From a virus: 29,226 nucleotides of DNA. The DNA lies in IMG/VR virus record IMGVR_UViG_3300033149_005320, positions 1 to 29,226 of that record; one strand, 5' to 3'. Shown in pieces: positions 16,115 through 24,193 of the stretch; position 1 is the first letter of the stretch; each line of letters starts with the position of its first letter. Under the pieces are notes generated by a model. That model had not been told where the DNA came from and did not search any database. It was given only the letters and a program-made list of their open reading frames with translations. A program made the translations under genes and the position numbers.

Positions 16115-16636
16115 TTGGACACAGAGAAACTGCAAGAAGTTCTTGAGACTGATTCCCCTGAGGATGTTGTAGATTTGGCTGTTGAAAGGATCAACGAGCT
16201 GAAGGCTGATTCTGCTGAAAAACAGAAAAAGATTGATGAGCTGGAAAAGAAACTGAAAGCCAAAGGCGATCAGGACGAAGACGAAGAGAATGAGGACTCA
16301 GAAGAGAATGAGGACTCAGAAGACGAGGAAGGTTCAGCAAGCAACGGCCAGGGAGAAAAGGACAAGGGCAAAGAAAAGGAATCCGAAGAGGACGAAAAAT
16401 CCTTAAAGGAAGAGAATGAGAAGCTTAAAGCTGAAAACGAGAAGTTGAAAGCTGAAGCTGCTGAGAAAGGTGATGCGCTTAAGAAACTCGATGACGAGGT
16501 TCAGAAGCTGCAGAAGAAAACCGATGCAATTGGATCAAAGCAAGTCAAAAAGCTTTGGAACGATGCTGACGACGACATAGACGAGCTGAAAGAAAAAAGG
16601 CTCCATATGTTTGCTGACGCGAGAGGTGGTAAGTAA
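16115..16636 (+). CDS. Acidic coiled-coil capsid scaffold-like protein
   Basis: This encodes 173 residues from TTG 16115; GGAGGG at 16103-16108 lies 6 bases upstream. The protein is almost all Glu, Asp and Lys, with helical heptads at 15-55 and 95-140, an acidic central patch and a basic patch near residue 145 (SKQVKKLWNDADDD). No cysteine is present. This composition and its place between protease and decoration/capsid genes match a scaffolding protein that guides capsid assembly and is then removed. Exact homology cannot be stated because of low complexity. Confidence 0.7.
   Translation: MDTEKLQEVLETDSPEDVVDLAVERINELKADSAEKQKKIDELEKKLKAKGDQDEDEENEDSEENEDSEDEEGSASNGQGEKDKGKEKESEEDEKSLKEENEKLKAENEKLKAEAAEKGDALKKLDDEVQKLQKKTDAIGSKQVKKLWNDADDDIDELKEKRLHMFADARGGK
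16283..16318 (+). repeat. Two tandem 18-bp copies in the scaffold gene
   Basis: An 18-bp unit coding for EENEDS occurs twice head to tail. It lengthens the acidic linker and is a likely site of slippage length change. Confidence 0.9.
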
Positions 16637-17055
16637 TGGCAGCAAGAGTTTATGATGACAATCCTGCTTTTGTGGCACCTGCTTTTACAAGAACCGCTGA
16701 TGGCACAATAGTGTTTGGCGCACTTGTTGAAGTTGGCGCATCAGCAGGGGAGGTCAAGGAAACCGCAGGAGAGACAAGCGTTGCCATTGGAGTAGCATGG
16801 ACTGATGAAGCCATCTATGACAAGACCGGTGACAGCCAGTACACTGACGGTGATGCTGTGATTGTTAAAGCCCTTTTACCAGGGAAAATCTACTATCTGA
16901 AAGCCAGTGAAGCTATCTCTGAGGGAGATAACGTTCACCCAGCTGCAGATGGAGAGATTGCAAAGCACACAAACGGAACCAATGATTACCTGATTGTTGG
17001 AACAGCCTTGGAGGACATTGGAAGTGGCTCCTACGGCAGGATTTTAGTGAGGTGA
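16636..17055 (+). CDS. Capsid decoration protein (DUF2190-like)
   Basis: This encodes 139 residues and starts by TAATG overlap at the scaffold stop. The sequence ALVEVGASAGEVKETAGETSVAIGVAWTDE, then DGDAVIVKALLPGKIYYLKASEAISEGDNVHPAADGEI and YLIVGTALEDIGSGSYGRILV follows the short beta-domain pattern of phage decoration proteins found just before the major capsid gene. It would bind the outside of the expanded head and stabilise it. The position directly upstream of the capsid protein supports this. Confidence 0.78.
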   Translation: MAARVYDDNPAFVAPAFTRTADGTIVFGALVEVGASAGEVKETAGETSVAIGVAWTDEAIYDKTGDSQYTDGDAVIVKALLPGKIYYLKASEAISEGDNVHPAADGEIAKHTNGTNDYLIVGTALEDIGSGSYGRILVR

Positions 17056-17060
17056 GCAGG

Positions 17061-17903
17061 ATGAGACAATTAAATGCAATAATGAACGATGCAGCCCTAA
17101 CCTCAGAAGAGTACAGGGAGATCAGAAAGGCAGTAGTCGAGCCTCGCTATGACAACCTGGCGGGAAGACAGGTAATTCCTGTGAGAAAGGTTGGAATAGG
17201 AAGGCAAGAATACGGCCACGACGTGCTGAGTGAATCCGGAGCAGCTGACCTCATTAAGAAGGCAACCAATTTTCCAGGAATGGATGTCAATAAGACAAGG
17301 AGTTTGACATGGATTCCGAAAATAGGTGTGTCTTTTGCGATAGCGAGGGAAGACCTGCTTTCAAGCAGGGAGTACGGCGAACCATTGAATACTCTTATGG
17401 CGCGCAGGGCCAGCAGGCTTGTGCAAAATAAAGAGAACACAATGATTGTCGCAGGAACAGATACTCCTTACTCGATTACAGGGCTTTATGAAGCAGTTGC
17501 TTCAGGTAACACTGTTTCAGGTTCAGACTGGGGATCAAATGATCCGACTACTGACGTGATTTCGGCAATTGGAAAAATTGGATCCACGTTTAACTCGGAT
17601 ACTTTGCTGTTGAACCCAGTGCAGTACAAAGAGTTGCTGAGAAGGAATACTAATACGGATAAAATGTACATAGACCTAATAAGGGACATGGGCATTACTC
17701 CGAAGATAGACAAGGATATCACGGCAGGCACAGGTTTGCTTATGGCAACAGGGGCAGACATTGCGGAGCTCATTGTAGCTGAGGACCTGGACGTGGAAGA
17801 GGATTACGTGCTGAGCAATCAGTCGTACATTTTCAACGCGTTCCTGAGAAGTGTGCCGGTTGTTTACGAAAGCGACGCACTTTGTACAATTACAGGGATC
17901 TAA
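17061..17903 (+). CDS. Major capsid protein, HK97 fold
   Basis: This encodes 280 residues. ATG 17061 is preferred over GTG 17052 because GAGGTGA at 17049-17055 is correctly spaced only for the former. Seen: an N-terminal helical arm, then RQVIPVRKVGIGRQEYGHDVL, the spine-helix region PLNTLMARRASRLVQNKENTMIVAGTD, LLLNPVQYKELLRR and the beta segment LIVAEDLDVEEDYVLSNQ. This is the layout of short HK97-fold capsid proteins, close in style to encapsulin-like and archaeal-virus types. It forms the icosahedral shell. The preceding scaffold and decoration genes agree. The stop codon lies inside a hairpin at 17894-17911. Confidence 0.82.
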   Translation: MRQLNAIMNDAALTSEEYREIRKAVVEPRYDNLAGRQVIPVRKVGIGRQEYGHDVLSESGAADLIKKATNFPGMDVNKTRSLTWIPKIGVSFAIAREDLLSSREYGEPLNTLMARRASRLVQNKENTMIVAGTDTPYSITGLYEAVASGNTVSGSDWGSNDPTTDVISAIGKIGSTFNSDTLLLNPVQYKELLRRNTNTDKMYIDLIRDMGITPKIDKDITAGTGLLMATGADIAELIVAEDLDVEEDYVLSNQSYIFNAFLRSVPVVYESDALCTITGI

Positions 17904-17911
17904 GGATCCCT
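17894..17911 (+). terminator. Hairpin with T-tract after the capsid gene
   Basis: AGGGATC (17894-17900), loop TAAG, GATCCCT (17905-17911), a perfect 7-bp stem containing the capsid stop codon, then T-rich sequence to 17930. This fits an intrinsic-type terminator or attenuator after the highest-demand gene. Confidence 0.65.
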
Positions 17912-17999
17912 TTTTCCCTTTCTTTTTTTTGGGGAAAAAAGAGAAGACCTGGATTAAGCCAGGCAAGGGCAGTCGCTGCCTGAAAGCCGTTTTGACGGT
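17911..17999 (+). other. Chain of small hairpins between capsid and connector genes
   Basis: Four further inverted repeats follow the first hairpin: TTTTTCCC/GGGAAAAA (17911-17918 with 17932-17939), CCTGG/CCAGG (17948-17952 with 17959-17963), GGCAG/CTGCC (17968-17972 with 17976-17980) and CCGT/ACGG (17987-17990 with 17995-17998). No gene is seen here. It may be a structured RNA, a terminator cluster or an mRNA stability element. Confidence 0.6.
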
Positions 18000-18017
18000 A
18001 AAGCGAGGTCGAAGGAA

Positions 18018-18377
18018 ATGGGAACATATTGCACAGTAAAGGATGTTTGGGAACAGATAAAAATTGATGACGACGTAATGTCGGACGATGATGTGGAGAA
18101 AAGGATCACGCAGGCCGAGGAATGGGTTAATGGTGTGCAGGATGCTTCTTATTCTGGAACGATCCCAACATTGATTAAGTATGCGACAGCGTGCTATGCA
18201 GCTTCTTTGATTTATAATTTTCTTTTTACTGAGCATGAGCCGAATGCGAGCAATCAGGGACAAATCCTGGAGAAAAGAGCCAGGGAATATTTAGAAACTT
18301 ATAACGCGGCAGCTCATAGTGTTGAATCTGGAATGGAGAAAATTAACAGCGATTTTTTCTCTACGGATACTGGGTGA
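18018..18377 (+). CDS. Head-tail connector protein (gp6/adaptor-like)
   Basis: This encodes 119 mostly helical residues. The opening CTVKDVWEQIKIDDDVMSDDDVEKRITQAEEWVNG and helical IPTLIKYATACYAASLIYNFLF match the small head-tail adaptors (HK97 gp6 or SPP1 gp15 type) that bind the portal and extend the neck. AAGGAA lies just before the ATG. It is the first gene after the capsid, the usual place for an adaptor. Homology is from pattern and position. Confidence 0.68.
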   Translation: MGTYCTVKDVWEQIKIDDDVMSDDDVEKRITQAEEWVNGVQDASYSGTIPTLIKYATACYAASLIYNFLFTEHEPNASNQGQILEKRAREYLETYNAAAHSVESGMEKINSDFFSTDTG

Positions 18378-18381
18378 TTGT

Positions 18382-18825
18382 GTGATAAGAATAGAGTATC
18401 ATGCTGAGGAAGTTTTAAGGGGCTTGGAAATAGGAAAAACCCAGCTGAAAACATCGCTTTTTGCAGGCCTTTTTAGGGCAACAGCTTTGGCAAGAGAATC
18501 TGTTATTGAGAATATAAAAGGCGGAATGAGAAAAGGCTTGGGATGGCCGCCTTTTACGCCGTCAACTATTGCGAGGAAAGCAAAGAGAGGAAGGTCTTTA
18601 CAGGGCCTTGTTGACACTGGCAGAATGATGGGTGCAGTGCATGAAAACGTGAGCCAGTCCAAGCTTGAAGGATATGTTTACCCGGGCGTGGATTATCATA
18701 AGTACCATGAAATGGGAACAAGAAAGATGCCGGCAAGGGAAACTTTTGCGCCTGTTCCAAAGCAGATTAACCAGAAAATTGAGGAAGTTTTTAAAGAAGA
18801 AATTTATAGGGCGGTGGGAATGTGA
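18382..18825 (+). CDS. HK97 gp10-like / virion morphogenesis protein
   Basis: This encodes 147 residues from GTG 18382, with GGGTGAT just upstream; the longer frame begins inside the previous gene. The sequence GWPPFTPSTIARKAKRGRSLQGLVDTGRMMGAVHENVS followed by GVDYHKYHEMGTRKMPARETFAPV is characteristic: the YHxxMGTRKMPAR segment is a hallmark of gp10-like/tail-completion proteins that cap the neck or tail. Position between adaptor and tail-terminator-like gene agrees. Confidence 0.8.
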   Translation: MIRIEYHAEEVLRGLEIGKTQLKTSLFAGLFRATALARESVIENIKGGMRKGLGWPPFTPSTIARKAKRGRSLQGLVDTGRMMGAVHENVSQSKLEGYVYPGVDYHKYHEMGTRKMPARETFAPVPKQINQKIEEVFKEEIYRAVGM

Positions 18826-19286
18826 GTGAAACAAGCAGTGACGACATGCTTGTGGCAATTCGCAACAAGCTGAAGGAAAACATTGAGAATGACGAAAACC
18901 TTGCTGACATTAAGAAAGTTTACAAAGGAGCGCCTAAGAGCATTCCGAATTATCCCTGTGTTTTGCTTGACTACGATGAGGAAGACGTGGTTCAGAAGCA
19001 TAAGGGCCAGACGAACATTGGGGAAACAATTCGGATGAACATCATTGTCCTGGAAAAGTATTTGGAGTATAATGACAGGCAAGATAAATTACTTAAGCTT
19101 ACAGGGATCTTGAAAAAGAACCTTAACACGAATCGGTACCTAAACAGTTTACGGGATGCAGATGGAAACTGGAGAGTCTTGGACGTGAAGGTACGGAGCA
19201 TAAGGTACGAGGCCCTTGTAAATCCAAAAACATTCGTGCTTGATTCAAGCGAAATAAGAATAGAAATCTCAACGGAGGGGATTTAA
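18822..19286 (+). CDS. Tail terminator-like protein
   Basis: This encodes 154 residues and starts with GTG overlapping the previous stop (GTGA at 18822-18825). Features: MLVAIRNKLKENIENDENLADIKKVYKGAP, IPNYPCVLLDYDEEDV, TIRMNIIVLEKYL, and a beta-rich C-terminus. Size, alpha/beta order and gene position match tail terminators (lambda gpU/HK97 gp11 class), which cap the tail tube and join it to the neck. Direct sequence identity is weak. Confidence 0.6.
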   Translation: MSETSSDDMLVAIRNKLKENIENDENLADIKKVYKGAPKSIPNYPCVLLDYDEEDVVQKHKGQTNIGETIRMNIIVLEKYLEYNDRQDKLLKLTGILKKNLNTNRYLNSLRDADGNWRVLDVKVRSIRYEALVNPKTFVLDSSEIRIEISTEGI

Positions 19287-19287
19287 T

Positions 19288-19545
19288 TTGAGAATAAAAG
19301 CAAAAGTTGAAGGCGAGCTCAACCTCACCGGCCAGGGATTTTATTGGGATCATAGGCCGGGGGATGAGCGCGAAGTTTCTGAAGAGTTGGGGAAGAAAAT
19401 CTTGACTAATAAGAACTATGTAAAGGTCGGCGCCTCCAGCAAGACCGCGCCGAAAAAGCCAAAGGATGAAAAGCCTGAGGATAAACCGGTTGAAAGGCTG
19501 GATGAGAAAAAGCCGGAAAAGAAAATAGGAGGCGGTAAGGAATGA
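19288..19545 (+). CDS. Small beta-barrel-like protein with lysine-rich tail
   Basis: This encodes 85 residues from TTG 19288, with GGAGGGG upstream. Residues 1-48 (LNLTGQGFYWDHRPGDEREVSEELGKKIL) look like a small beta-barrel/SH3-like phage domain found near neck genes. The last 35 residues are a disordered-looking KPEDKP tail. Function is unknown. Its end overlaps the tail-tube start by ATGA. Confidence 0.55.
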   Translation: MRIKAKVEGELNLTGQGFYWDHRPGDEREVSEELGKKILTNKNYVKVGASSKTAPKKPKDEKPEDKPVERLDEKKPEKKIGGGKE

Positions 19546-20882
19546 CTCAGAGAGATTTTTCTGGATGGAGTTCTCAGACAGGATACGAGGAAGAGTCAGA
19601 GTATGGAACTGAAGTCGGAAGCGCGATGTCTGATTTTGGCGGAAAGATTCTTACATGTGGAATCCAGTCTGATTCAACGGTCATAAAGCATCGAAGCAAA
19701 ACAAGCGGCAGAAATATCGGCGACCAATTGCCTGGCAGAGTAAAGGTTTCCGGGCCTATTGAGATTAGTCCACAGGATGGTCATTTCCTGCAATATGCTT
19801 TTGGTGAAATAGTTAAGGGAGCAAAAGGAGATGGAAGTGCTACTCCGGTGCATGCAGTTACTGAAACCGATTGTGTTGTAAGCGGTTGTAATCTTACGGA
19901 GCAGGACACTCCGGACATGACTTTGAAGCTTGCGGCAGACGGAACATTCTACCAAAGCAGTTCGTTGAAAACAACGACAGCAGTAAACGACATAACCATT
20001 GGTGCAGCTCACGCGAGCTTGGACAGAGTGGATATTGTTTCAATCAAGGACACTGCAGGAACAACAAGTGCAACAGTGACAGCTGGAACAGCTGCAGCAA
20101 GTCCTGTGCCTGATTGGGCCAGCGTGCCAACAGACGAGCTTGCTATCACACTTGTTTGGGTTGGAGCAGGAGTTACAGAAATCAACACAACAGACGTAAG
20201 GCAAATTTTCTGGATTAAGGAAGCGAACACCTTAAACAGCATGACAATCGAGGACAGTTATATAGATCCAGCAGGAAACACCAATGACGATGTTGTAAGA
20301 GTTTTCAATGGCTGTAAAGTGGACCAGTTTTCGTATAGTGTTTCAAGAGAGCAAACAGAGGCAATAAAATTCGCTTTCCAGTTTATAGGAAAAAAGCCTT
20401 GGACATATTATGGAACGGATAGAAGTGCAAGCACTATAACCGAATCTAGTGCAGGTTTTTTCCTGGAGTGGAATACTACGATTTCGATTGCTGGCGGAAC
20501 AGACTACGATTTAAACGATTTCAGTTTTACTTTGAACAACAACCTGAAAGCCAGGGGAACAGACGGAAGGTACATCAGCAAACTTGTTGAGGGAACCAGG
20601 ACATACACTGCGACAGCAAAGATTGACTTGCTTGACAAGGAAGAGGTTGAAAGAGAGTACGGGGCAAGCGACGCGCAGTCACCACAGGACACGATTGGAA
20701 CATTCACAATAGTGCACACGATGAAAAAGCCAGATTACGAACTGCTTCAGTTTACGTTCAGCGATTGCACGTACAACAAGACACCGACAAGCGATCCACT
20801 GGAAGACCTTGTGCAGCAGGACCTTGACATTAACATTAAGAGCTGTGAGGTCATGATGGTTGATGCTACGGAGACTTACTGA
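19542..20882 (+). CDS. Major tail tube protein with an inserted beta domain
   Basis: This encodes 446 residues. The N-terminus (SGWSSQTGYEEESEYGT, then GRVKVSGPIEISPQDGHFLQYAFG) and the C-terminal half (VDQFSYSVSREQTEAIKFAFQFIGKK, then NDFSFTLNNNLKARGTDGRYISKLVEGTRTYTATAKIDLLD) match a siphovirus tail-tube protein; it polymerises into stacked rings. Residues 110-222 form an additional beta-rich segment (ITIGAAHASLDRVDIVSIKD, VTAGTAAASPVP, LAITLVWVGAGVTEINTTDVRQ) like trimer-forming fibre/baseplate domains; it probably projects from the tail surface. ATG is supported by GGCGGTAAGGA. Size is larger than a bare tube protein because of the insert. Confidence 0.8.
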   Translation: MTQRDFSGWSSQTGYEEESEYGTEVGSAMSDFGGKILTCGIQSDSTVIKHRSKTSGRNIGDQLPGRVKVSGPIEISPQDGHFLQYAFGEIVKGAKGDGSATPVHAVTETDCVVSGCNLTEQDTPDMTLKLAADGTFYQSSSLKTTTAVNDITIGAAHASLDRVDIVSIKDTAGTTSATVTAGTAAASPVPDWASVPTDELAITLVWVGAGVTEINTTDVRQIFWIKEANTLNSMTIEDSYIDPAGNTNDDVVRVFNGCKVDQFSYSVSREQTEAIKFAFQFIGKKPWTYYGTDRSASTITESSAGFFLEWNTTISIAGGTDYDLNDFSFTLNNNLKARGTDGRYISKLVEGTRTYTATAKIDLLDKEEVEREYGASDAQSPQDTIGTFTIVHTMKKPDYELLQFTFSDCTYNKTPTSDPLEDLVQQDLDINIKSCEVMMVDATETY

Positions 20883-20893
20883 GGAGGCATGGG

Positions 20894-21019
20894 ATGAGCT
20901 TAAGATGTTTGTTAGGCTTTCATGACTTCAAGAAAGTCCGAAGGTATGGAAACCAGCACGGGAGCAAATTGGTTCTTGAATGCTCCCGGTGTGGAACCAT
21001 TAAAGAGGAGGCGGTTTAA
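20894..21019 (+). CDS. Small zinc-ribbon protein
   Basis: This encodes 41 residues from ATG 20894; GGAGG at 20883-20887 lies 6 bases upstream, and ATG 20889 is in another frame and ends at once. CLLGFHDFKK and CSRCG give Cys5, His10, Cys34 and Cys37, a compact zinc site often seen in tiny phage proteins. It lies between tail tube and chaperone; function is unknown. Confidence 0.7.
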   Translation: MSLRCLLGFHDFKKVRRYGNQHGSKLVLECSRCGTIKEEAV

Positions 21020-21502
21020 TTGGCAAGATTGCAAGCTAATGAAATTCTGCATAGGAGGAACGAGAAGGGCGAGCTCATTCCTGTAGAGGTTGAGCTGGAA
21101 GCGTTCCGAAAATACGAGTACGTTGAGGTCAAGCAAAAGGACGGCAAAATAAAAAGAGAAAGAAAGCTCAAGGAGAACGGACCAACTGTAATGGTTATTC
21201 CCCTTATGCGGGGCGAGATTCAGAGAATGATGGCTGAAGCTGAGCAGAAAAAGAAAGCAGGAGAAACAAATGTCTTCGAGACTGATTCGAAGAAAGACGT
21301 AGAGCTTTTGCTTAAACATTTAGTCGATCCAAAGCTAACGGAGGACCAAATCAGGGACCTGAAACCGGATTATGCTGGAGCAATAGTCACAGCAATAATG
21401 GCAGTGTCTTTGAATCAATCGCAGGAAACAATGGCGCAGGTTTCAAAAGCAGCAATCATGAAAAAAGCCAATGACCTGGAGAACTCGTTGAAAAAAAAAT
21501 AG
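21020..21502 (+). CDS. Tail assembly chaperone (gpG-like)
   Basis: This encodes 160 residues from TTG 21020 with GAGGAGGCGG upstream. It is helical and charged (VMVIPLMRGEIQRMMAEAEQKKK, VELLLKHLVDPKLTEDQI, YAGAIVTAIMAVSLNQS). Its place between tail tube and tape measure is that of lambda gpG-type chaperones. The gene ends TTG AAA AAA AAA TAG, so ribosomes can slip by -1 on the nine A residues and read on to 21663 as a longer form. The chaperone and its extended form would bind the tape measure and recruit tube subunits. Confidence 0.8.
   Translation: MARLQANEILHRRNEKGELIPVEVELEAFRKYEYVEVKQKDGKIKRERKLKENGPTVMVIPLMRGEIQRMMAEAEQKKKAGETNVFETDSKKDVELLLKHLVDPKLTEDQIRDLKPDYAGAIVTAIMAVSLNQSQETMAQVSKAAIMKKANDLENSLKKK
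21491..21499 (+). promoter_or_regulatory. Slippery A9 tract for -1 frameshift
   Basis: Nine A residues directly before the zero-frame TAG contain A-AAA-AAA. Slippage by -1 puts ATA GAT CCT next and bypasses the stop. No strong stem-loop downstream was identified by eye. Confidence 0.6.
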
Positions 21503-21663
21503 ATCCTGGTGAAGGATTGCTGGAGGCGTTCCTCCATTACCGGGGCTATAATTTTTTCAACATGAACGCCCTTACTTACCAGGAAATTGATCGGTTGCTC
21601 GAGGCTCATAAGAGAGTCCAGACAGAAGGAACAAAGGAGAGGAACCTACAATGGTTGCAATAG
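21499..21663 (+). CDS. Chaperone extension (gpT-like), read by -1 frameshift
   Basis: In the -1 frame, 54 codons follow the slip site: IDPGEGLLEAFLHYRGYNFFNMNALTYQEIDRLLEAHKRV and a basic end. The frame is open only from 21475 and closes at the TAG 21661-21663, 13 bases into the tape-measure gene. The fusion would be 214 residues. A pattern of aromatic residues followed by a helical end resembles the T domain of gpGT. A separate start at TTG 21517 (after GGTGAAGGA) is the main alternative. Confidence 0.6.
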   Translation: MDPGEGLLEAFLHYRGYNFFNMNALTYQEIDRLLEAHKRVQTEGTKERNLQWLQ

Positions 21664-23798
21664 GCGGAAATGTAGTACAGATCATAATTAAGGCAACAGA
21701 CCAAGCCTCCGCTGTGATTGACGGCGTGAAACAAAAGACCGGGGGATTGGGCGCAGCAATGGACAAACTCCGGGGCCCGATGCTTGCTGTTGGAGCCGCG
21801 TCTGTTGGAATGGCGGCCATTTCTGTTAAGTCATTCGCCGATTACGAAACGTCCATGGCGAAGGTAAATACTCTTTTGGACGAAGGAGAGAATGCAACAG
21901 AACTTTATGGGGATAGTGTTGCACGGCTTGCAGAAGAGTATGGTGTTGCTGGGGGCCGCATGGGCGTTGCAGCAGGATTGTACCAGACTATTTCTGCAGG
22001 AATAACTGACACGGCCGAAGCTACCCAGTTTTTAGAAGCTGCGACTAAGGCAGCAGTGGGAGGAAGCGCAGAGCTTGACACTGTTATTCTGGCTGGAACG
22101 AAGACAATGGCTGCCTTTGGATTGAGCGCGGAAGATACTGAAATGGTCATGGACAAGTTTGCGGGAACAGTGAAAGCAGGGCAGACCACGATGTCAGAGC
22201 TTGCAGGAGCATTTCCAAGAGTTTCGGGAATGGCCGGAGAGATGGGTGTAAGCCTTGACGAAACGCTTGGAACGCTTGCTGGATTGACTAAAATAATGGG
22301 CAGCACAGAAGAGGCAGCAACCGGAATGAGTGCCATATTTACAGGGCTATTAAAACCGACTGATACTATGAAGGAAACGCTTGCAGGCTTGGGATTTGAA
22401 TCAGGCCAGGCAGCAATAGAGTCCCTGGGCCTTATGGGCACGCTGCAGGCATTAAAAGAGGCGAGCGGAGACGATGCCGAAGCAATGGGAGAGCTGTTCG
22501 GAAACGTCCAAGCGCTTAGATCTGTTTTCCCTGCGCTTGGAACAGCAGCTGAAGACGTTGCAGCAAGCATCGATATAGTGTCAAATTCGGCTGGATTGTC
22601 AACGAAACAATTCGAGGATATGGACAAGACGGCCGGACAAAGGATGGCAAAGCTGCAGGCAAAATTCGAGGGAATGACTGTAAGAATCGGCGAAGCGCTG
22701 ATGCCGCTTTTAGAGAAAATGGTGCCGATCGTTGAGCAGGTAATTGAGATTTTTGCAGGACTGGATCCAGTGATCCAAGCAGGAGTTCTTGTACTTGGAG
22801 CATTGGCAGGAGCATTCGCTTTATTGTGGCCTGTTATTAGTGGCATAGCGGGAGCTATCGGCGGAGCCGGGGGATTGACGGCTGTCATAGCAGCGTTGAC
22901 TGGTCCGATTGGTTGGGTGATTGCAGCTGTTGGTTTGCTTGCTGCTGCTTGGGCTACGAACTTTGGGGGAATTAGAGATATTGTTGATAGTGTAATCAAA
23001 AAAGTTGCACCTATTTTTGAAAAAATAATGAACTTGCTTGGGCACATTGTTGAAATTCTTGTTGACCGACTCGGGCCTATTGCAGAGGAAATTTTTGCAG
23101 GAGTGAGTGTTGCTATCGAGTTGGCTTGGGGATTTATCGAGCCTATTTTTAATAAAATTTGTGAAGCTGTAGGGCTTGTAATTGATACGTTTGATGCTTT
23201 GCTTTCTGCTTTGGAAGGGGATTTAGGGCCGCTTGAAAATGTTTTAAACAAATGGCTTGGTTTTTTCATAGGAATTTTTGACGATGTAATAGCCGGAGCT
23301 GGAACTTTTGTTGTTGACATTTTTAACAAGATAAAAAGAGGCATTGAGGATGTTGGAAGCTGGCTTTACACTGCTGGAAGAGATTTGATTTGGAGCATTA
23401 TTGATGGCTTGCAGTCTATCGGATGGCGGATTTGGGATACTATCATGGGTTTTATTCCTTCTGTTAGTGACATTACAGATGCTATTTGGGGAGTAGTGAA
23501 CACTGCAAGCAACACGTTGCAGGGAACAGGAGATTATCTTGTTGGCTCTGTGACTGGAACCGGAGGAATATGGGGCGATTTTATTGCCAGGCCAGGGCAG
23601 CCAATTCAGTATTTTAGTCCAACCGATACTGTTATTGGAGTAAAGGACACTTCTGTATTAGCGCCTGCAACAGGGCCAAGAACAATAAATGTTTATATGA
23701 CTGGCGTGACTTTTGCAAGTGATTACGATGTGGATGCTTTTAAAAGAAGACTTGCAGATGCAGAGGAGGAAGCCTGGGCAAGCAGGCAGAATAGGTGA
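21651..23798 (+). CDS. Tail tape measure protein
   Basis: This encodes 715 residues; GGAGAGGA lies upstream. It matches the TP901-type tape measure: an N-terminal helix, then FADYETSMAKVNTLLDE, ITDTAEATQFLEAATKAAVGG, TVKAGQTTMSELAGAFPRVSGMAGEMGVSLDETLG and the IAGA/ALLWPV hydrophobic region (about residues 370-440) for membrane interaction during DNA delivery. By the 0.15 nm per residue rule the tail would be about 100 nm. No enzymatic lysin domain is visible. Codon style shifts from A-ending to T-ending near 22910, hinting at a mosaic joint. Confidence 0.92.
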   Translation: MVAIGGNVVQIIIKATDQASAVIDGVKQKTGGLGAAMDKLRGPMLAVGAASVGMAAISVKSFADYETSMAKVNTLLDEGENATELYGDSVARLAEEYGVAGGRMGVAAGLYQTISAGITDTAEATQFLEAATKAAVGGSAELDTVILAGTKTMAAFGLSAEDTEMVMDKFAGTVKAGQTTMSELAGAFPRVSGMAGEMGVSLDETLGTLAGLTKIMGSTEEAATGMSAIFTGLLKPTDTMKETLAGLGFESGQAAIESLGLMGTLQALKEASGDDAEAMGELFGNVQALRSVFPALGTAAEDVAASIDIVSNSAGLSTKQFEDMDKTAGQRMAKLQAKFEGMTVRIGEALMPLLEKMVPIVEQVIEIFAGLDPVIQAGVLVLGALAGAFALLWPVISGIAGAIGGAGGLTAVIAALTGPIGWVIAAVGLLAAAWATNFGGIRDIVDSVIKKVAPIFEKIMNLLGHIVEILVDRLGPIAEEIFAGVSVAIELAWGFIEPIFNKICEAVGLVIDTFDALLSALEGDLGPLENVLNKWLGFFIGIFDDVIAGAGTFVVDIFNKIKRGIEDVGSWLYTAGRDLIWSIIDGLQSIGWRIWDTIMGFIPSVSDITDAIWGVVNTASNTLQGTGDYLVGSVTGTGGIWGDFIARPGQPIQYFSPTDTVIGVKDTSVLAPATGPRTINVYMTGVTFASDYDVDAFKRRLADAEEEAWASRQNR

Positions 23799-23803
23799 TT
23801 TGA

Positions 23804-24193
23804 ATGGTTGACAAAACGTTTACTGCAGATGCGATTTTGTATTTGGATGGGAAAATTACTCTGGGAGCCCTAACTTTAACGGTTGATTATGATGAAATTA
23901 GGCCTAAGTATAAAATAAACAGTGCCAAGCACACGATTTTAAGCGCTTCGAACTCAAAAAGGCAATTTTTGGGTAGAGACTCGCATCAATATGACATTAA
24001 AGGAATCTTCTCCGGAGCGAACAAAGATACGGACATGACGACAATGAGGAACTACTATCTTAATAACACGGAAATAGCTTTCCAGGGCTATACCGATCTG
24101 GCAGTACAGGTGCGCATAATTGACCTGGAGGAACGTGACTATTACACTTATTGGGAATATAAGATTACAATTGAAGAAACAGGAGGGCTTTAA
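23804..24193 (+). CDS. Small distal tail protein carrying one FTADA unit
   Basis: This encodes 129 residues with GGTGAT just before the ATG. It opens with KTFTADAILYLDG, a single unit of the repeat that dominates the fibre at 9195-12182. The rest (DIKGIFSGANKDTDMTTMRNYYLNNTEIAFQGYTDLAVQVRIIDLEERDYYTYWEYKITIEE) resembles a small Dit-like/gp53-like tail-tip protein. Its place between tape measure and hub supports a distal-tail role. It may anchor a fibre by repeat pairing. Confidence 0.6.
   Translation: MVDKTFTADAILYLDGKITLGALTLTVDYDEIRPKYKINSAKHTILSASNSKRQFLGRDSHQYDIKGIFSGANKDTDMTTMRNYYLNNTEIAFQGYTDLAVQVRIIDLEERDYYTYWEYKITIEETGGL

Noticed and set aside
21905-23344. Long minus-strand frame of 479 residues
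   Set aside because: It lies wholly opposite the tape measure gene, is rich in Ser, Pro and Ala as expected of a mirrored frame, and has no ribosome binding site or motif.
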